DNA of 64,000 nt from Cellulophaga omnivescoria (lineage in GTDB: Bacteria > Bacteroidota > Bacteroidia > Flavobacteriales > Flavobacteriaceae), in assembly GCF_001999725.1 (NCBI RefSeq), contig NZ_MDDP01000050.1:62001-126000 (forward strand). Direction: 5' to 3'. Made by a program: the position numbers and the translations under genes. The notes below the pieces were generated by a model. That model searched no databases. It was not told where the DNA came from and worked only from the letters and a program-made list of their open reading frames with translations. Below, one piece after another: positions 11,601 to 19,619 of the stretch. Position 1 is the first letter of the stretch; every line of letters begins with the position of its first letter.

Positions 11601-11712
11601 TGATGACAACAAACACGGATGGGATCCTTCAGAATTATCTCAGTCTTATGGAGAAAACGCTCAATTACCAGGAACTAGAAGTTATGGTTTAAACCTAAAA
11701 TTAACATTCTAA
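8419..11712 (+). CDS. SusC/RagA-type TonB-dependent outer-membrane transporter (second copy)
   Basis: A 1,097-residue outer-membrane importer. The ATG at 8419 gives the same signal peptide as the first SusC; the frame opens at a TTG at 8389 that is inside the leader repeat. The first roughly 100 residues are almost identical to the first SusC, but the plug (SGKIRIRGGISLTSDSDPLYVIDGTP) and barrel are clearly different, so the substrate is probably different. The barrel ends GTRSYGLNLKLTF. SusD follows after 13 bases. No associated hydrolase. Confidence 0.95.
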   Translation: MKTKQRGILTLLLAFIVHLTFAQQKTISGTVTDQDGIPLPGVNILVKGTTTGTQTDFDGKYTISASNGQVLLFTYLGQTPTSKTVSNQSVINVQMKEDAEALQEVVVTALGIKREERTLTYAAQEVKGENLNITEDVNIKSAIAGKVAGVQIQGQSGSKLGQSGKIRIRGGISLTSDSDPLYVIDGTPTTDPNSVDMSNVESLNVLKGPNATALYGQRAASGVVVITTKRGKKGQGLGVEISSAITFDKVAYLPNYQNMYGQGYSGEAEFAIFDYSAGNRLNGAPYPTWMQAFDGKRYFAGDAYADESWGPKFDGQGHVPWYNYYPDSPTFGEEVPYVGQPNNIKDFFDTGVSQKNSIALSGSGDNYRARLSYTNIKQNGIIPNSDFTKNFISTSLDFDLSDKLTAGVNINYTVDNISGDFNDGYSNQTSGSLNSWFNRNLNMNKVQEYKNLTTPRGYATSWNNWGLDYYAYAEEAYQRTGNETLLEYQKPAFWFNPYTYLDEYETTNSTNRLLGDIHFSYQLTDNIDISAKASRNETKYKRDYFVPYSIEFAAAPNLYNKWVNSFGKYYSSSSEDNYNVLLKYTKDFGKLDMTAFVGGNILTSNYYRFQNDMSIDNSENGGLILPDVYTYSNSREVLTAQTYEYEKQVNSVYGNMSLGYDNMAYLDFSVRRDWSSSLPSDNNGYTYPSIGGSFILSELWDNKGAVTFAKLRGSWAQVGDDVSALALNPTYPLGSNLYNDQILMYTPTQLVSSGIEPAINTSQEIGVDLKFLESRIGLSATYYTENRKNEIIPVSLSTGTGYSTLLTNAGESERKGIEITLNADIIKTEDFNWSITANYAKNKSEIISLPGDLKAINGAGGTDAWGFVQVVHELGGEWGQLRGTGYKLDDNGNKVIGADGLYAVETDQYFGSILPDFTGGLLTNFSYKNLSLAASFDFQKGGKFFSLSEMWGTYSGLLDDTVELNDNGVNQRDAIADGGGVHVTGVDVNGNPVDTYVEAQTYWNQFQPNRLASPFIHDADYIKLRDISLTYNLPSKLLEKTALQSVSISAVGRNLWLISVADDNKHGWDPSELSQSYGENAQLPGTRSYGLNLKLTF

Positions 11713-11725
11713 TTTAAAGAATATT

Positions 11726-13198
11726 ATGAAAAAAATTAAAATTATACTATCAGCCCTACTAATATTTGGCGCGTATAGTTGTGACACCGTAGATTTTGGT
11801 GATACAGATGAAAACGTTAATGGTCCAAGTGAATATAACTCTGGCGCATTATTAGCCGCTGCACAAAGGAGACTTGCAACCACAGGAGGTAGACAATACA
11901 AATCTGTGCCTACACTATATGTGCAGTACCAATCACAACCAGCATATCAAGATGAATCACGATATGGAGAAACACCATATACTTGGACTAGCTTTTATGT
12001 TCAAACACTTTCTAATTTAGAAGAAATAGTAAATCAAGCTAATGACCCAGAAGTTAATACTTCTGTATCATTCTTATCTAATGGATCTGTGAATAATCAA
12101 ATTGGTATTGCTAAAATAATGAAAGCTATCATTTTTAGAAGAATAACAGATTCTTATGGAGACATACCTTACTCTGAAGCTTTAAATCCAGAGATTCAAT
12201 CTCCAAAATATGATACACAAGAATTCATATATAAAGATTTGATAAATGAATTAAAAGAAGCTAGAGACTTGCTTGATGCTACTGAAGCAGCTCCAACAGG
12301 AGATTTGATATATGATGGAGATGTAAGTAAATGGAAGAAATTTGCAAACTCAAGTATTTTATCTTTATCTATTCAACTGTCAAATAAATATCCTGGAGTT
12401 TCAGAGTTTGCTGCTACCGAATTTAATAGCGCTCTAACAAATACTGCTGGAGTAATTGAATCAATAGAAGATGAAGCTTGGTTTACACACCTTAATACCG
12501 CTACATTTGAAAATCCATATTCTGGATTTAGAGCGGCAGATTATGCACTATCTGAATATTTTGTAAATGCTCTACAAGGAGATGGTGATGATTTCTCTTC
12601 TACTACATCTGACAGCAGATTACAAATTTTTGCTGATGATGCTAGTTTAGAAGGTTATCCTTATGGATTAGAAAGTAACCCATCTGGTTTAATTACTGCT
12701 AAAATGTCTTCGAACATTGCTAGTCCTGATGCACCTGCAGCTTGGCTAACAGCAGCTTACACTTATTTGAACAGAGCTGATGCTGCAAATTTAGGCTGGA
12801 CTTCTGAAGATCCTGCAAGTATGTTAGAAATGGGAATTCAAAAATCGTATGAAACTTTATCTGCTCATTACGGTGTTGACATTACCGCTGATGCTGCTAC
12901 ATTTGCTGCAGCAAGAGTTAGTGATGCCTCAAGTACATCAATGGCACAGGTAATTGGTGAAGAAAAATGGGTGGCTTTATATCCTGAAGGTTTTGAAGCT
13001 TGGTCTGAATGGAGAAGAACAGATTATCCAATTTTAACACCTTCACCAGATCCATTAAACTCTAGTGGAGAAATTGCTACAAGATATATGTATCCAACAT
13101 CTGAAATTAGCTTAAATGGTGCTAATTATAGCTCTGGAGTAAGCAACTTAAGCCCTGCAACAGACAATAACGATAGTAAAGTTTGGTGGGATCAATAA
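11726..13198 (+). CDS. SusD/RagB-family surface lipoprotein (second copy)
   Basis: A 490-residue SusD-like lipoprotein, partner of the preceding SusC. Signal peptide MKKIKIILSALLIFGAYSC with lipid-bearing C19. The YGDIPYSEAL motif, EEKWVALYPEGFEAWSEWRRTDYP and final SKVWWDQ match the family and parallel the first SusD. Ends 28 bases before a terminator. Confidence 0.93.
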   Translation: MKKIKIILSALLIFGAYSCDTVDFGDTDENVNGPSEYNSGALLAAAQRRLATTGGRQYKSVPTLYVQYQSQPAYQDESRYGETPYTWTSFYVQTLSNLEEIVNQANDPEVNTSVSFLSNGSVNNQIGIAKIMKAIIFRRITDSYGDIPYSEALNPEIQSPKYDTQEFIYKDLINELKEARDLLDATEAAPTGDLIYDGDVSKWKKFANSSILSLSIQLSNKYPGVSEFAATEFNSALTNTAGVIESIEDEAWFTHLNTATFENPYSGFRAADYALSEYFVNALQGDGDDFSSTTSDSRLQIFADDASLEGYPYGLESNPSGLITAKMSSNIASPDAPAAWLTAAYTYLNRADAANLGWTSEDPASMLEMGIQKSYETLSAHYGVDITADAATFAAARVSDASSTSMAQVIGEEKWVALYPEGFEAWSEWRRTDYPILTPSPDPLNSSGEIATRYMYPTSEISLNGANYSSGVSNLSPATDNNDSKVWWDQ

Positions 13199-13225
13199 AA
13201 ATTGATTAAACAATATTTAATATTT

Positions 13226-13257
13226 AAACCTGCGGAGATTTCCGCAGGTTTTTTTTA
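13226..13257 (+). terminator. Rho-independent terminator after second susCD
   Basis: AAACCTGCGGA, a 4-base loop GATT, TCCGCAGGTTT and a T run. Same stem as at 8004-8035. The rlmB -7 box begins directly at the end of the T run. Confidence 0.93.
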
Positions 13258-13265
13258 TACCTTTG
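13258..13265 (+). promoter_or_regulatory. -7 box of rlmB
   Basis: TACCTTTG matches TAnnTTTG and ends 4 bases before the rlmB ATG, so the transcript would be leaderless or nearly so. The -33 region overlaps the upstream terminator and shows no good TTTG. Confidence 0.55.
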
Positions 13266-13269
13266 CCAA

Positions 13270-14007
13270 ATGGAAAAAACTACCCAAATTTATGGTATTA
13301 GAGCTATTATAGAAGCAATAAATGCTAACGAAGCTCTAGATAAAATTTTTGTTCAAAAAGGATTAAAAGGAGATCTTTTTAGAGAGCTAGAAAATTTAGC
13401 CAGAAAAAAAGGAATAACAATTTCTTATGTACCTGTTGAAAAACTTAATAGGTTAACAAAAAATAACCACCAAGGTGTAGTTGCAAACATATCTCCTATT
13501 ACGTTTCATAATTTTGAAGAATTGGTAGAAGCGGTAATTGAAAGAAAAGAAACTCCTCTTTTTTTACTTTTAGACCAATTGTCTGATGTACGTAACTTTG
13601 GTGCCATTATTAGAACAGCAGAATGTACTGGTGTAGATGGCATTATTATACAGAAAAAAGGTGCTGCTCCGGTAACAGCAGATACCATAAAAACTTCTGC
13701 TGGCGCTGCTTTTAAAGTACCAATAGCTAAAGTTAACCATATAAAAGATGCTGTACATTATCTGCAAGCATCTGGCGTTAAAATTATTGCTGCATCAGAA
13801 AAAACTGAGAACACAATTTACGATGTTTCTTTTAAAGAAGCTTCTGCAATTATTATGGGTTCTGAAGATGTAGGTATATCTCCATCAATATTAAAAGCTG
13901 CAGACCATACCGCTAAATTGCCATTATTGGGAGAAATAGAATCGTTAAATGTATCTGTTGCTTGTGGTGTATTTTTATATGAAGCTGTAAGGCAACGTTT
14001 AGGTTAA
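13270..14007 (+). CDS. rlmB: 23S rRNA (guanosine-2'-O)-methyltransferase, RlmB type
   Basis: SpoU/TrmH-family knotted methyltransferase of 245 residues that modifies G2251 of 23S rRNA in the family prototype. The N-terminal substrate-binding domain begins TTQIYGIRAIIEAI. The catalytic domain has the three SpoU motifs: NFGAIIRTAECTGVDGIII, IMGSEDVGIS and PLLGEIESLNVSVACGVFLYE. It ends 10 bases from the convergent rhomboid gene with no terminator between. Confidence 0.93.
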   Translation: MEKTTQIYGIRAIIEAINANEALDKIFVQKGLKGDLFRELENLARKKGITISYVPVEKLNRLTKNNHQGVVANISPITFHNFEELVEAVIERKETPLFLLLDQLSDVRNFGAIIRTAECTGVDGIIIQKKGAAPVTADTIKTSAGAAFKVPIAKVNHIKDAVHYLQASGVKIIAASEKTENTIYDVSFKEASAIIMGSEDVGISPSILKAADHTAKLPLLGEIESLNVSVACGVFLYEAVRQRLG

Positions 14008-14017
14008 AATACTCCTA

Positions 14018-14758
14018 CTACTCTTCTGTTTTCTTTTTAAAGTGATACGTTATATTAATTGGACTTGTAGTATCTAACTCAGGCTCATCTTCTGGTTTAG
14101 ATTCTATAAAATTACCATTCTCATCAAAATGACGTAAAAATTCGTCTGCGTCCTCATTATAGTTGTCCTCTTCCCAAGCATACTTTTTGGGTTTAGGAAT
14201 ATCTGCTTTTAAAAAATATGCAAAAACCAAACCTGTAACAAATCCTCCTAAATGGCCTTCCCAAGAGATACCTTCTTTTATTGGTAAAATATACCAGAGC
14301 ATACTACCGTAAACAAATACAACAAATAAAGAAAGTGCAATTAACCTAAAGTGTTTAGCAAAAACACCTTTAAAAAATATAAAACTAGCTAGTAAATATA
14401 TAACTCCACTTGCTCCAATGTGGTAAGATGGTCTACCAATTAACCACGTAATTAAGCCAGATAATAGTGTACCGTAAAACAAAACTTTAAAAGCAACGGG
14501 CTTGTAAAAATAAACTAGAGCCGCACTAAGCACTACCAATGGTAAAGTATTACTATAAAGGTGCTTTAAAGATCCGTGTATAAACGGACTAAAAAGTATA
14601 CCTTTAAGTCCGCTTAAGGTTCTTGGATACACTCCAAAATTATTAAAATTTATTTTAAATTGTAGCTCTACCCAATAAACTGTCCAAATACTTAGCACAG
14701 CTATTATAGGCACTAATAGCACCGAATTAGAAAATTTAAAGTAATTATTGTCTGTCAT
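14018..14758 (-). CDS. Rhomboid family intramembrane serine protease
   Basis: Integral membrane protease of 246 residues with about six transmembrane helices and a charged cytoplasmic tail (from residue 195). Catalytic dyad Ser117 in GASG and His169 in WEGHLGG; Asn70 in HLYSN is the usual oxyanion residue. The start is the ATG at 14756-14758; an upstream TTG extension of 9 codons is unlikely. Substrate unknown. Convergent with rlmB. Confidence 0.9.
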   Translation of the reverse strand: MTDNNYFKFSNSVLLVPIIAVLSIWTVYWVELQFKINFNNFGVYPRTLSGLKGILFSPFIHGSLKHLYSNTLPLVVLSAALVYFYKPVAFKVLFYGTLLSGLITWLIGRPSYHIGASGVIYLLASFIFFKGVFAKHFRLIALSLFVVFVYGSMLWYILPIKEGISWEGHLGGFVTGLVFAYFLKADIPKPKKYAWEEDNYNEDADEFLRHFDENGNFIESKPEDEPELDTTSPINITYHFKKKTEE

Positions 14759-14835
14759 TAACACTAATTTACTACAATAACGCAATCATTTAGCCAAAAA
14801 ATATAAATCTGCTAAATTGTCATTTAGATTCTTTT

Positions 14836-14843
14836 TATTTTTG
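14836..14843 (+). promoter_or_regulatory. -7 box of rarA
   Basis: TATTTTTG matches TAnnTTTG, 4 bases before the rarA ATG, the same very short leader geometry as for rlmB. An ATTG at 14816-14819 could serve as -33, spaced 16 bases. Confidence 0.55.
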
Positions 14844-14847
14844 TGGT

Positions 14848-16125
14848 ATGAACGAGCCCTTAGCAGAACGAGTAAGACCAAAAACGTTATCAGAATATGT
14901 GAGTCAGACTCACTTGGTTGGAGATAATGGTACCTTAACACACCAAATTAAAAGGGGTATTTTGCCCTCGTTAATACTTTGGGGGCCTCCTGGTACCGGA
15001 AAAACTACTTTAGCAAACATAATTGCTAATGAAATAGACAGACCTTTTTACACTTTAAGTGCTATTAGCAGTGGTGTAAAAGATGTTAGAGAGGTTATTG
15101 AAAAGGCTAAAAAAAGTGGCGGATTATTTACTACAAAAAATCCTATATTATTTATTGATGAGATTCATAGATTTAGTAAATCTCAACAAGATTCTTTATT
15201 AGCTGCTGTAGAAAAAGGTTGGGTAACACTAATTGGAGCCACAACAGAAAATCCTAGTTTTGAGGTGATACCAGCACTTTTAAGTAGATGCCAAGTATAT
15301 ATATTAAAACCTTTTGATAAGCACGATTTAGTAGCTTTACTTGAACGTGCAATACGACAAGACACACAACTACAAAAGAAAACAATTCAGCTAAAAGAAA
15401 CTGAAGCCTTATTAAGACTCTCTGGTGGTGATGGTAGAAAATTGTTAAATATGTTTGAACTAGTTATTAATTCTGAAAACACAGAAGATGTGGTTATTAC
15501 AGATGAATTGGTACTTAGCAAGGTTCAAAAAAATACTGTTTTATATGACAAAACAGGTGAACAACATTATGATATTGTTTCTGCCTTTATAAAATCTATT
15601 CGTGGTAGCGACCCTAACGGTGCTGTATATTGGTTGGCTCGTATGATTGAAGGTGGTGAGGATGTAAAATTTATTGCACGCAGAATGCTTATTGCTGCAT
15701 CAGAAGATATTGGCAATGCCAACCCTACTGCTTTAGTAATGGCAAATACTACTTTCCAAGCTGTTAGTACAATTGGTTACCCAGAAGCCAGAATTATACT
15801 TAGCCAATGTGCTATATATTTAGCTACATCTGCTAAAAGTAATGCTAGTTATGCCGCTATAGGTAAGGCTCAACAGGTAGTTAAACAAACCGGAGATTTA
15901 TCTGTACCACTTGCATTGCGCAACGCACCAACAAAATTAATGAAAGATATTGGTTATGGTAAAGACTACCAATATGCCCACAATTATGAAAATAACTTTG
16001 TTGCAGCAGAATTTTTACCTGATGAGTTATCAGGTAGCTCTTTTTACATTCCTGGTAATAATAACCGAGAACGAACTATTAAAGAATTTTTAAAAAATAG
16101 ATGGAAAGATAAATATGAGCTTTAG
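14848..16125 (+). CDS. rarA: Replication-associated recombination protein A (AAA+ ATPase)
   Basis: RarA/MgsA/WRNIP1 family ATPase acting at stalled replication forks. It has 425 residues; Walker A GPPGTGKT at 46-53, Walker B LFIDEIHRF at 101-109, the sensor region GATTENPSFEVIPALLSRC, and the C-terminal MgsA oligomerisation part containing RGSDPNGAVYWLARMIEGGED and SEDIGNANP. Complete and typical. Two bases separate it from the convergent downstream gene. Confidence 0.95.
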   Translation: MNEPLAERVRPKTLSEYVSQTHLVGDNGTLTHQIKRGILPSLILWGPPGTGKTTLANIIANEIDRPFYTLSAISSGVKDVREVIEKAKKSGGLFTTKNPILFIDEIHRFSKSQQDSLLAAVEKGWVTLIGATTENPSFEVIPALLSRCQVYILKPFDKHDLVALLERAIRQDTQLQKKTIQLKETEALLRLSGGDGRKLLNMFELVINSENTEDVVITDELVLSKVQKNTVLYDKTGEQHYDIVSAFIKSIRGSDPNGAVYWLARMIEGGEDVKFIARRMLIAASEDIGNANPTALVMANTTFQAVSTIGYPEARIILSQCAIYLATSAKSNASYAAIGKAQQVVKQTGDLSVPLALRNAPTKLMKDIGYGKDYQYAHNYENNFVAAEFLPDELSGSSFYIPGNNNRERTIKEFLKNRWKDKYEL

Positions 16126-16127
16126 AA

Positions 16128-16910
16128 TTAAAACTTTATGTTTAATTCTTTAGATTGTAATTTATCCCCTTGGTAATACTCAAAAAACCACTTACCGTTT
16201 TTAGACACCACCATTCCGTTAATATCATTATTAGTGGCCAAAAATACATTTTGTACTGTAGTTTTATACATTTTGTATTCAATTTTTGGAGTACTATCTA
16301 CCAATTGGTAACCATTGGTAATCTGTTGCGCATATAAAACACCTTCTAGAACAGACTCTTCTGCTTTGGCAGCTGCAACAACTTGTTTTTTAACTGGAGT
16401 TACTACTGTTTCTTTTTCTTCAACCTTTTTAACATCATCTTTATAACTTACAACCAAAGTTTGATTGTTTTGTTTTTCTGGCTGCTTAGGAGTGTAATTA
16501 TAACTTATAGTATTAAAAGATTTAAAAGCGTTTCTAATAGCCTCACTATATGCTTTTTGGTATTCTTTTTGTTTACTTTTAGCTACTGTAGTTTTAAAAA
16601 CTTGATCTGCGTTACAATCTTTTAAAAGTAAACCAGCTTTGGTAGTAAACATATTAGACTCATCTTTTAAATCTACAGTTAAACCTAAGCATCTGTTAGA
16701 TTTTAAATCTTGAGGCATGGCATCATCATACACAACATCATAGCCCTTTTTATCAAACAAAAATTTAACCAATGCACTAGTTCTATATTGGTCTTCTTCT
16801 TTAAAAGCATTAAATTTTTTAGGTACAATTATATATTTATACTCGTCAAAATTTTGAGCTGATAAAAAAAATGAACACATAAAAATTGTGCTAAAAAGTA
16901 ACTGTTTCAT
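16128..16910 (-). CDS. Secreted protein of unknown function
   Basis: A 260-residue protein with signal peptide MKQLLFSTIFMCSFFLSAQ. No family recognised. The mature part starts FDEYKYIIVPKKFNAF and includes a lysine- and valine-rich linker around residues 145-185 before a short C-terminal beta-rich segment (KWFFEYYQGDKLQSKEL). It resembles the conserved hypothetical secreted proteins common in Flavobacteriaceae. Lies 15 bases after the DUF5723 gene, so likely cotranscribed with it. Confidence 0.75.
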   Translation of the reverse strand: MKQLLFSTIFMCSFFLSAQNFDEYKYIIVPKKFNAFKEEDQYRTSALVKFLFDKKGYDVVYDDAMPQDLKSNRCLGLTVDLKDESNMFTTKAGLLLKDCNADQVFKTTVAKSKQKEYQKAYSEAIRNAFKSFNTISYNYTPKQPEKQNNQTLVVSYKDDVKKVEEKETVVTPVKKQVVAAAKAEESVLEGVLYAQQITNGYQLVDSTPKIEYKMYKTTVQNVFLATNNDINGMVVSKNGKWFFEYYQGDKLQSKELNIKF

Positions 16911-16925
16911 AAGGCTAAAATAAAT

Positions 16926-18347
16926 TTAACGCCAAGATATAACATTAATTCCTAATTGAAAAGATGCGTATTGCGAAGCTGCCAAATTTTTGTAACCAAT
17001 TAAATTATCTGCCATTGCATATAGGTTTACTGGGCCTAAGTTTAAATTTGCACCAAAACCAATATTTGTAGCAGAGTATTTATCTACCGTATAAGTTGTT
17101 TTTAAGCTAACAGTTTTGCCAAAATTTCTTTGGTAAAAACCTGTTAAAGCAACCTGTGGCCCTCGTGGTCTGTTAATTACATATAACTGTCCGCCAACCG
17201 CATTAGGAAAACCTAAACTACCTTTACTTCCTCCTGCTTTACAGTCACAGTCCCTCATACTTCTATTTTGTTCTCCAAAATTATAACGTATAGAGCCATA
17301 AAGTTTAGTTGGTCTAAAGCTTATATAGGAATCCTGATTTTCTTCATAAGGAATTAAACCATCTACTTCATCTACTAGTTCTTGCCAAAAATCTCTTGAC
17401 GGATCTGCCAAAGCATCTGGTAAAATTACCTCTACTCCTTCTACAGTTGCTTGTCCTTTTAAAGTATAGTTTCTAACATCTGTAGAATTCATTATAAATC
17501 CAAGGTCTAAAATACTTGCAGTAACTGTTGTATTTCTGTTTAATTGGTATGTAAAACCTACATCTACACCCACACCTAAATCACCTCCAAGCAAGCCTCT
17601 TTTTGTTAAAACACCACCAACACCTGTACCATCATCATTAGCATCTTTTATACTATTTAAACCAGATGTTTGTAATTTCATATCTGCAACTAAAGTAGAA
17701 GCCAACAAATTATTTTCTCCTGGAGTAGTAACAAAATACCCTTTGTTTCTGGTAGATTTAAATGAAAAAATACTTGAGTATAGTTTAGCTCTTGCACCAA
17801 CTATTAACTTATTATTTACACGCTTATTTATTCCAAAATGAAAAACATTTACCATTTCTCCTCTTGTTTTTAGGTGAGACAAATCAAACCTCTGATTTAG
17901 TCTGTCCGCATTTCCTTCAAAACCTAATATAGCATAATCTTTAAACCAATAACCAATGGCATCACCTTCATTATAAATACCAAAGGAGTAAAAATTATCT
18001 GGATTTTTTTTACTTCTAAATCCAACATTTAAAATTTCTAAATGGTAGGTTCCACTTAAATCATCAGATGGTTTCATACCGTATAAGGCACGCTCTCTAA
18101 TTTTATCATTAATATCTAAACCATCGTTAGCAAAAAAATCGTTTACAGATGCTCCACTAGAGCCCGCCTGAAATGATATACCCGATAATAAAGGTATACC
18201 CACATACATATTTAAACCTGTTTCTATACCAGGGTTTAAAAGCATGGATTGTGGCACCTCTTTAAAATCGTACATTATTTGTTTATTCTGCGCAAAACCA
18301 AAAAAAGTGTACGCAAAAAATAGTAACATTACATACCTGTATATCAT
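16926..18347 (-). CDS. DUF5723-family outer-membrane protein
   Basis: A 473-residue protein with signal peptide ending FGFAQ and a body of alternating beta-strands like a porin, ending NLGPVNLYAMADNLIGY and ASFQLGINVISWR. The DUF5723 features include SMLLNPG near residue 35 and repeated GARAKLYSS-type strands. Its ATG overlaps the stop of the upstream lipoprotein gene (ATGA), so the two are translationally coupled. Function unknown; presumably an outer-membrane barrel. Confidence 0.8.
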   Translation of the reverse strand: MIYRYVMLLFFAYTFFGFAQNKQIMYDFKEVPQSMLLNPGIETGLNMYVGIPLLSGISFQAGSSGASVNDFFANDGLDINDKIRERALYGMKPSDDLSGTYHLEILNVGFRSKKNPDNFYSFGIYNEGDAIGYWFKDYAILGFEGNADRLNQRFDLSHLKTRGEMVNVFHFGINKRVNNKLIVGARAKLYSSIFSFKSTRNKGYFVTTPGENNLLASTLVADMKLQTSGLNSIKDANDDGTGVGGVLTKRGLLGGDLGVGVDVGFTYQLNRNTTVTASILDLGFIMNSTDVRNYTLKGQATVEGVEVILPDALADPSRDFWQELVDEVDGLIPYEENQDSYISFRPTKLYGSIRYNFGEQNRSMRDCDCKAGGSKGSLGFPNAVGGQLYVINRPRGPQVALTGFYQRNFGKTVSLKTTYTVDKYSATNIGFGANLNLGPVNLYAMADNLIGYKNLAASQYASFQLGINVISWR

Positions 18348-18892
18348 CTTACACCTATTTTTAATTTAGCACTAGATCTAAAAATTAACTTAGGATCTGC
18401 ATTACTAGACACACTTGAGTTATCCCCTAAATTTTGAGCAGACAAACGTAAGGCAGATGTATTTCTTATAATATCTAATGGTTTACCTGTACCACCATAC
18501 AAAACATCTAGATCTGTAGTGGTGGCAGATTCTGCTGCAATATTTAAAACCGTTGTATCTAAAACATTACCGCCATCATCTATTAATTCTATAATAACGC
18601 TAACAGGCTTACTAGTTGTATTTTCTAGTTGATAGGTAATTGTACACTCCAGTACATTATCGGAGATATAATCTTCACTAAATGCATCAAAATTAAAATC
18701 GTTTGTATAAAAACCAGCTGGATCTGGATTGGTATTTATTAAATCTTCCGTAGTTTCAAAATAAAATATACTAGCTTCTACTGTTGGTTCTATTATTATA
18801 TCATCGGTCTGGTTAAAGTCTTGTTCATCTATACAAGATACAAATGAGAAGCACAAAAATAGAACACCAAATAAATAGTGGGGAATTTTCAT
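18344..18892 (-). CDS. Putative lipoprotein
   Basis: A 182-residue protein with lipoprotein signal MKIPHYLFGVLFLCFSFVSC (lipid cysteine at 20), an acidic N-terminus after the cysteine, and a beta-rich body. No family recognised. Overlaps the DUF5723 gene by 4 bases, so the pair probably acts together at the outer membrane. Confidence 0.8.
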   Translation of the reverse strand: MKIPHYLFGVLFLCFSFVSCIDEQDFNQTDDIIIEPTVEASIFYFETTEDLINTNPDPAGFYTNDFNFDAFSEDYISDNVLECTITYQLENTTSKPVSVIIELIDDGGNVLDTTVLNIAAESATTTDLDVLYGGTGKPLDIIRNTSALRLSAQNLGDNSSVSSNADPKLIFRSSAKLKIGVR

Positions 18893-18929
18893 TATAGAAT
18901 GGTTCTTTAATATTTGTAATTTAATAACT

Positions 18930-19619
18930 CTATAAATAGTTTTTTATTTCATCTAAAGAGTTAATTATACTACAATGATTATGAATTGGTTCTTGATGAG
19001 TATTAAAATGGAGTGCATGGAAACCAACAGATTGGGCTCCTAATATATCTGCTTCTAAGCTATCTCCAATCATTAAAGATTGTTCTGCTGATACATTCGC
19101 TTTTTGCAGTGCCAGTTTAAAAATATAAGGATCTGGTTTTTTTACACCTGCCATTTCTGAGTCTATTATAACATCAAAAAAGGTATGTAACTTAGCGTTT
19201 CTAATTTTTTTATTTTGAACTTCCTGAAAACCATTTGTAATAATGTGTAGTTTATAATTTGGTTTTAGATGCTGTAAAATTTCAACAGCATAAGGAAATA
19301 AGTGGTTGTACAAAGACAAATGATTAATATACTCTGCTGCAAGTAAATTAATTTCTGCATCTGTTGCTTTATAATTTATTGTATTAAAAGTGGTTTGTAA
19401 ACGCTGAAAACGCAAATCTTCCTTGGATATTTTTTCTTCTCTAAATAACTTCCAATATTGATGATTAATTGGCACGTATGCAGCTAAAAAATCTTTAACT
19501 TTTACACCAATTTTATTATCTTCTAATATTTTGGTAAACGTTAGAGCAGAGTTTTTTTCAAAATCCCATAAGGTATGGTCTAAGTCAAAAAAAACATCTG
19601 TAACTATTTCTTTATACAT
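18930..19619 (-). CDS. yjjG: YjjG-family noncanonical pyrimidine nucleotidase (HAD hydrolase)
   Basis: HAD-superfamily 5'-nucleotidase of 229 residues; YjjG relatives dephosphorylate non-standard pyrimidine nucleotides. The nucleophile motif FFDLDHTLWDFE has D12 and D14; motif II is HIITNG, motif III AGVKKPDP, and motif IV MIGDSLEADILGA. The start overlaps the end of the upstream gene by 8 bases. Confidence 0.87.
   Translation of the reverse strand: MYKEIVTDVFFDLDHTLWDFEKNSALTFTKILEDNKIGVKVKDFLAAYVPINHQYWKLFREEKISKEDLRFQRLQTTFNTINYKATDAEINLLAAEYINHLSLYNHLFPYAVEILQHLKPNYKLHIITNGFQEVQNKKIRNAKLHTFFDVIIDSEMAGVKKPDPYIFKLALQKANVSAEQSLMIGDSLEADILGAQSVGFHALHFNTHQEPIHNHCSIINSLDEIKNYL

Noticed and set aside
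14018-14785. Longer form of the rhomboid gene starting at TTG 14785
   Set aside because: The ATG at 14758 gives the family-like N-terminus; the added nine residues have no support.
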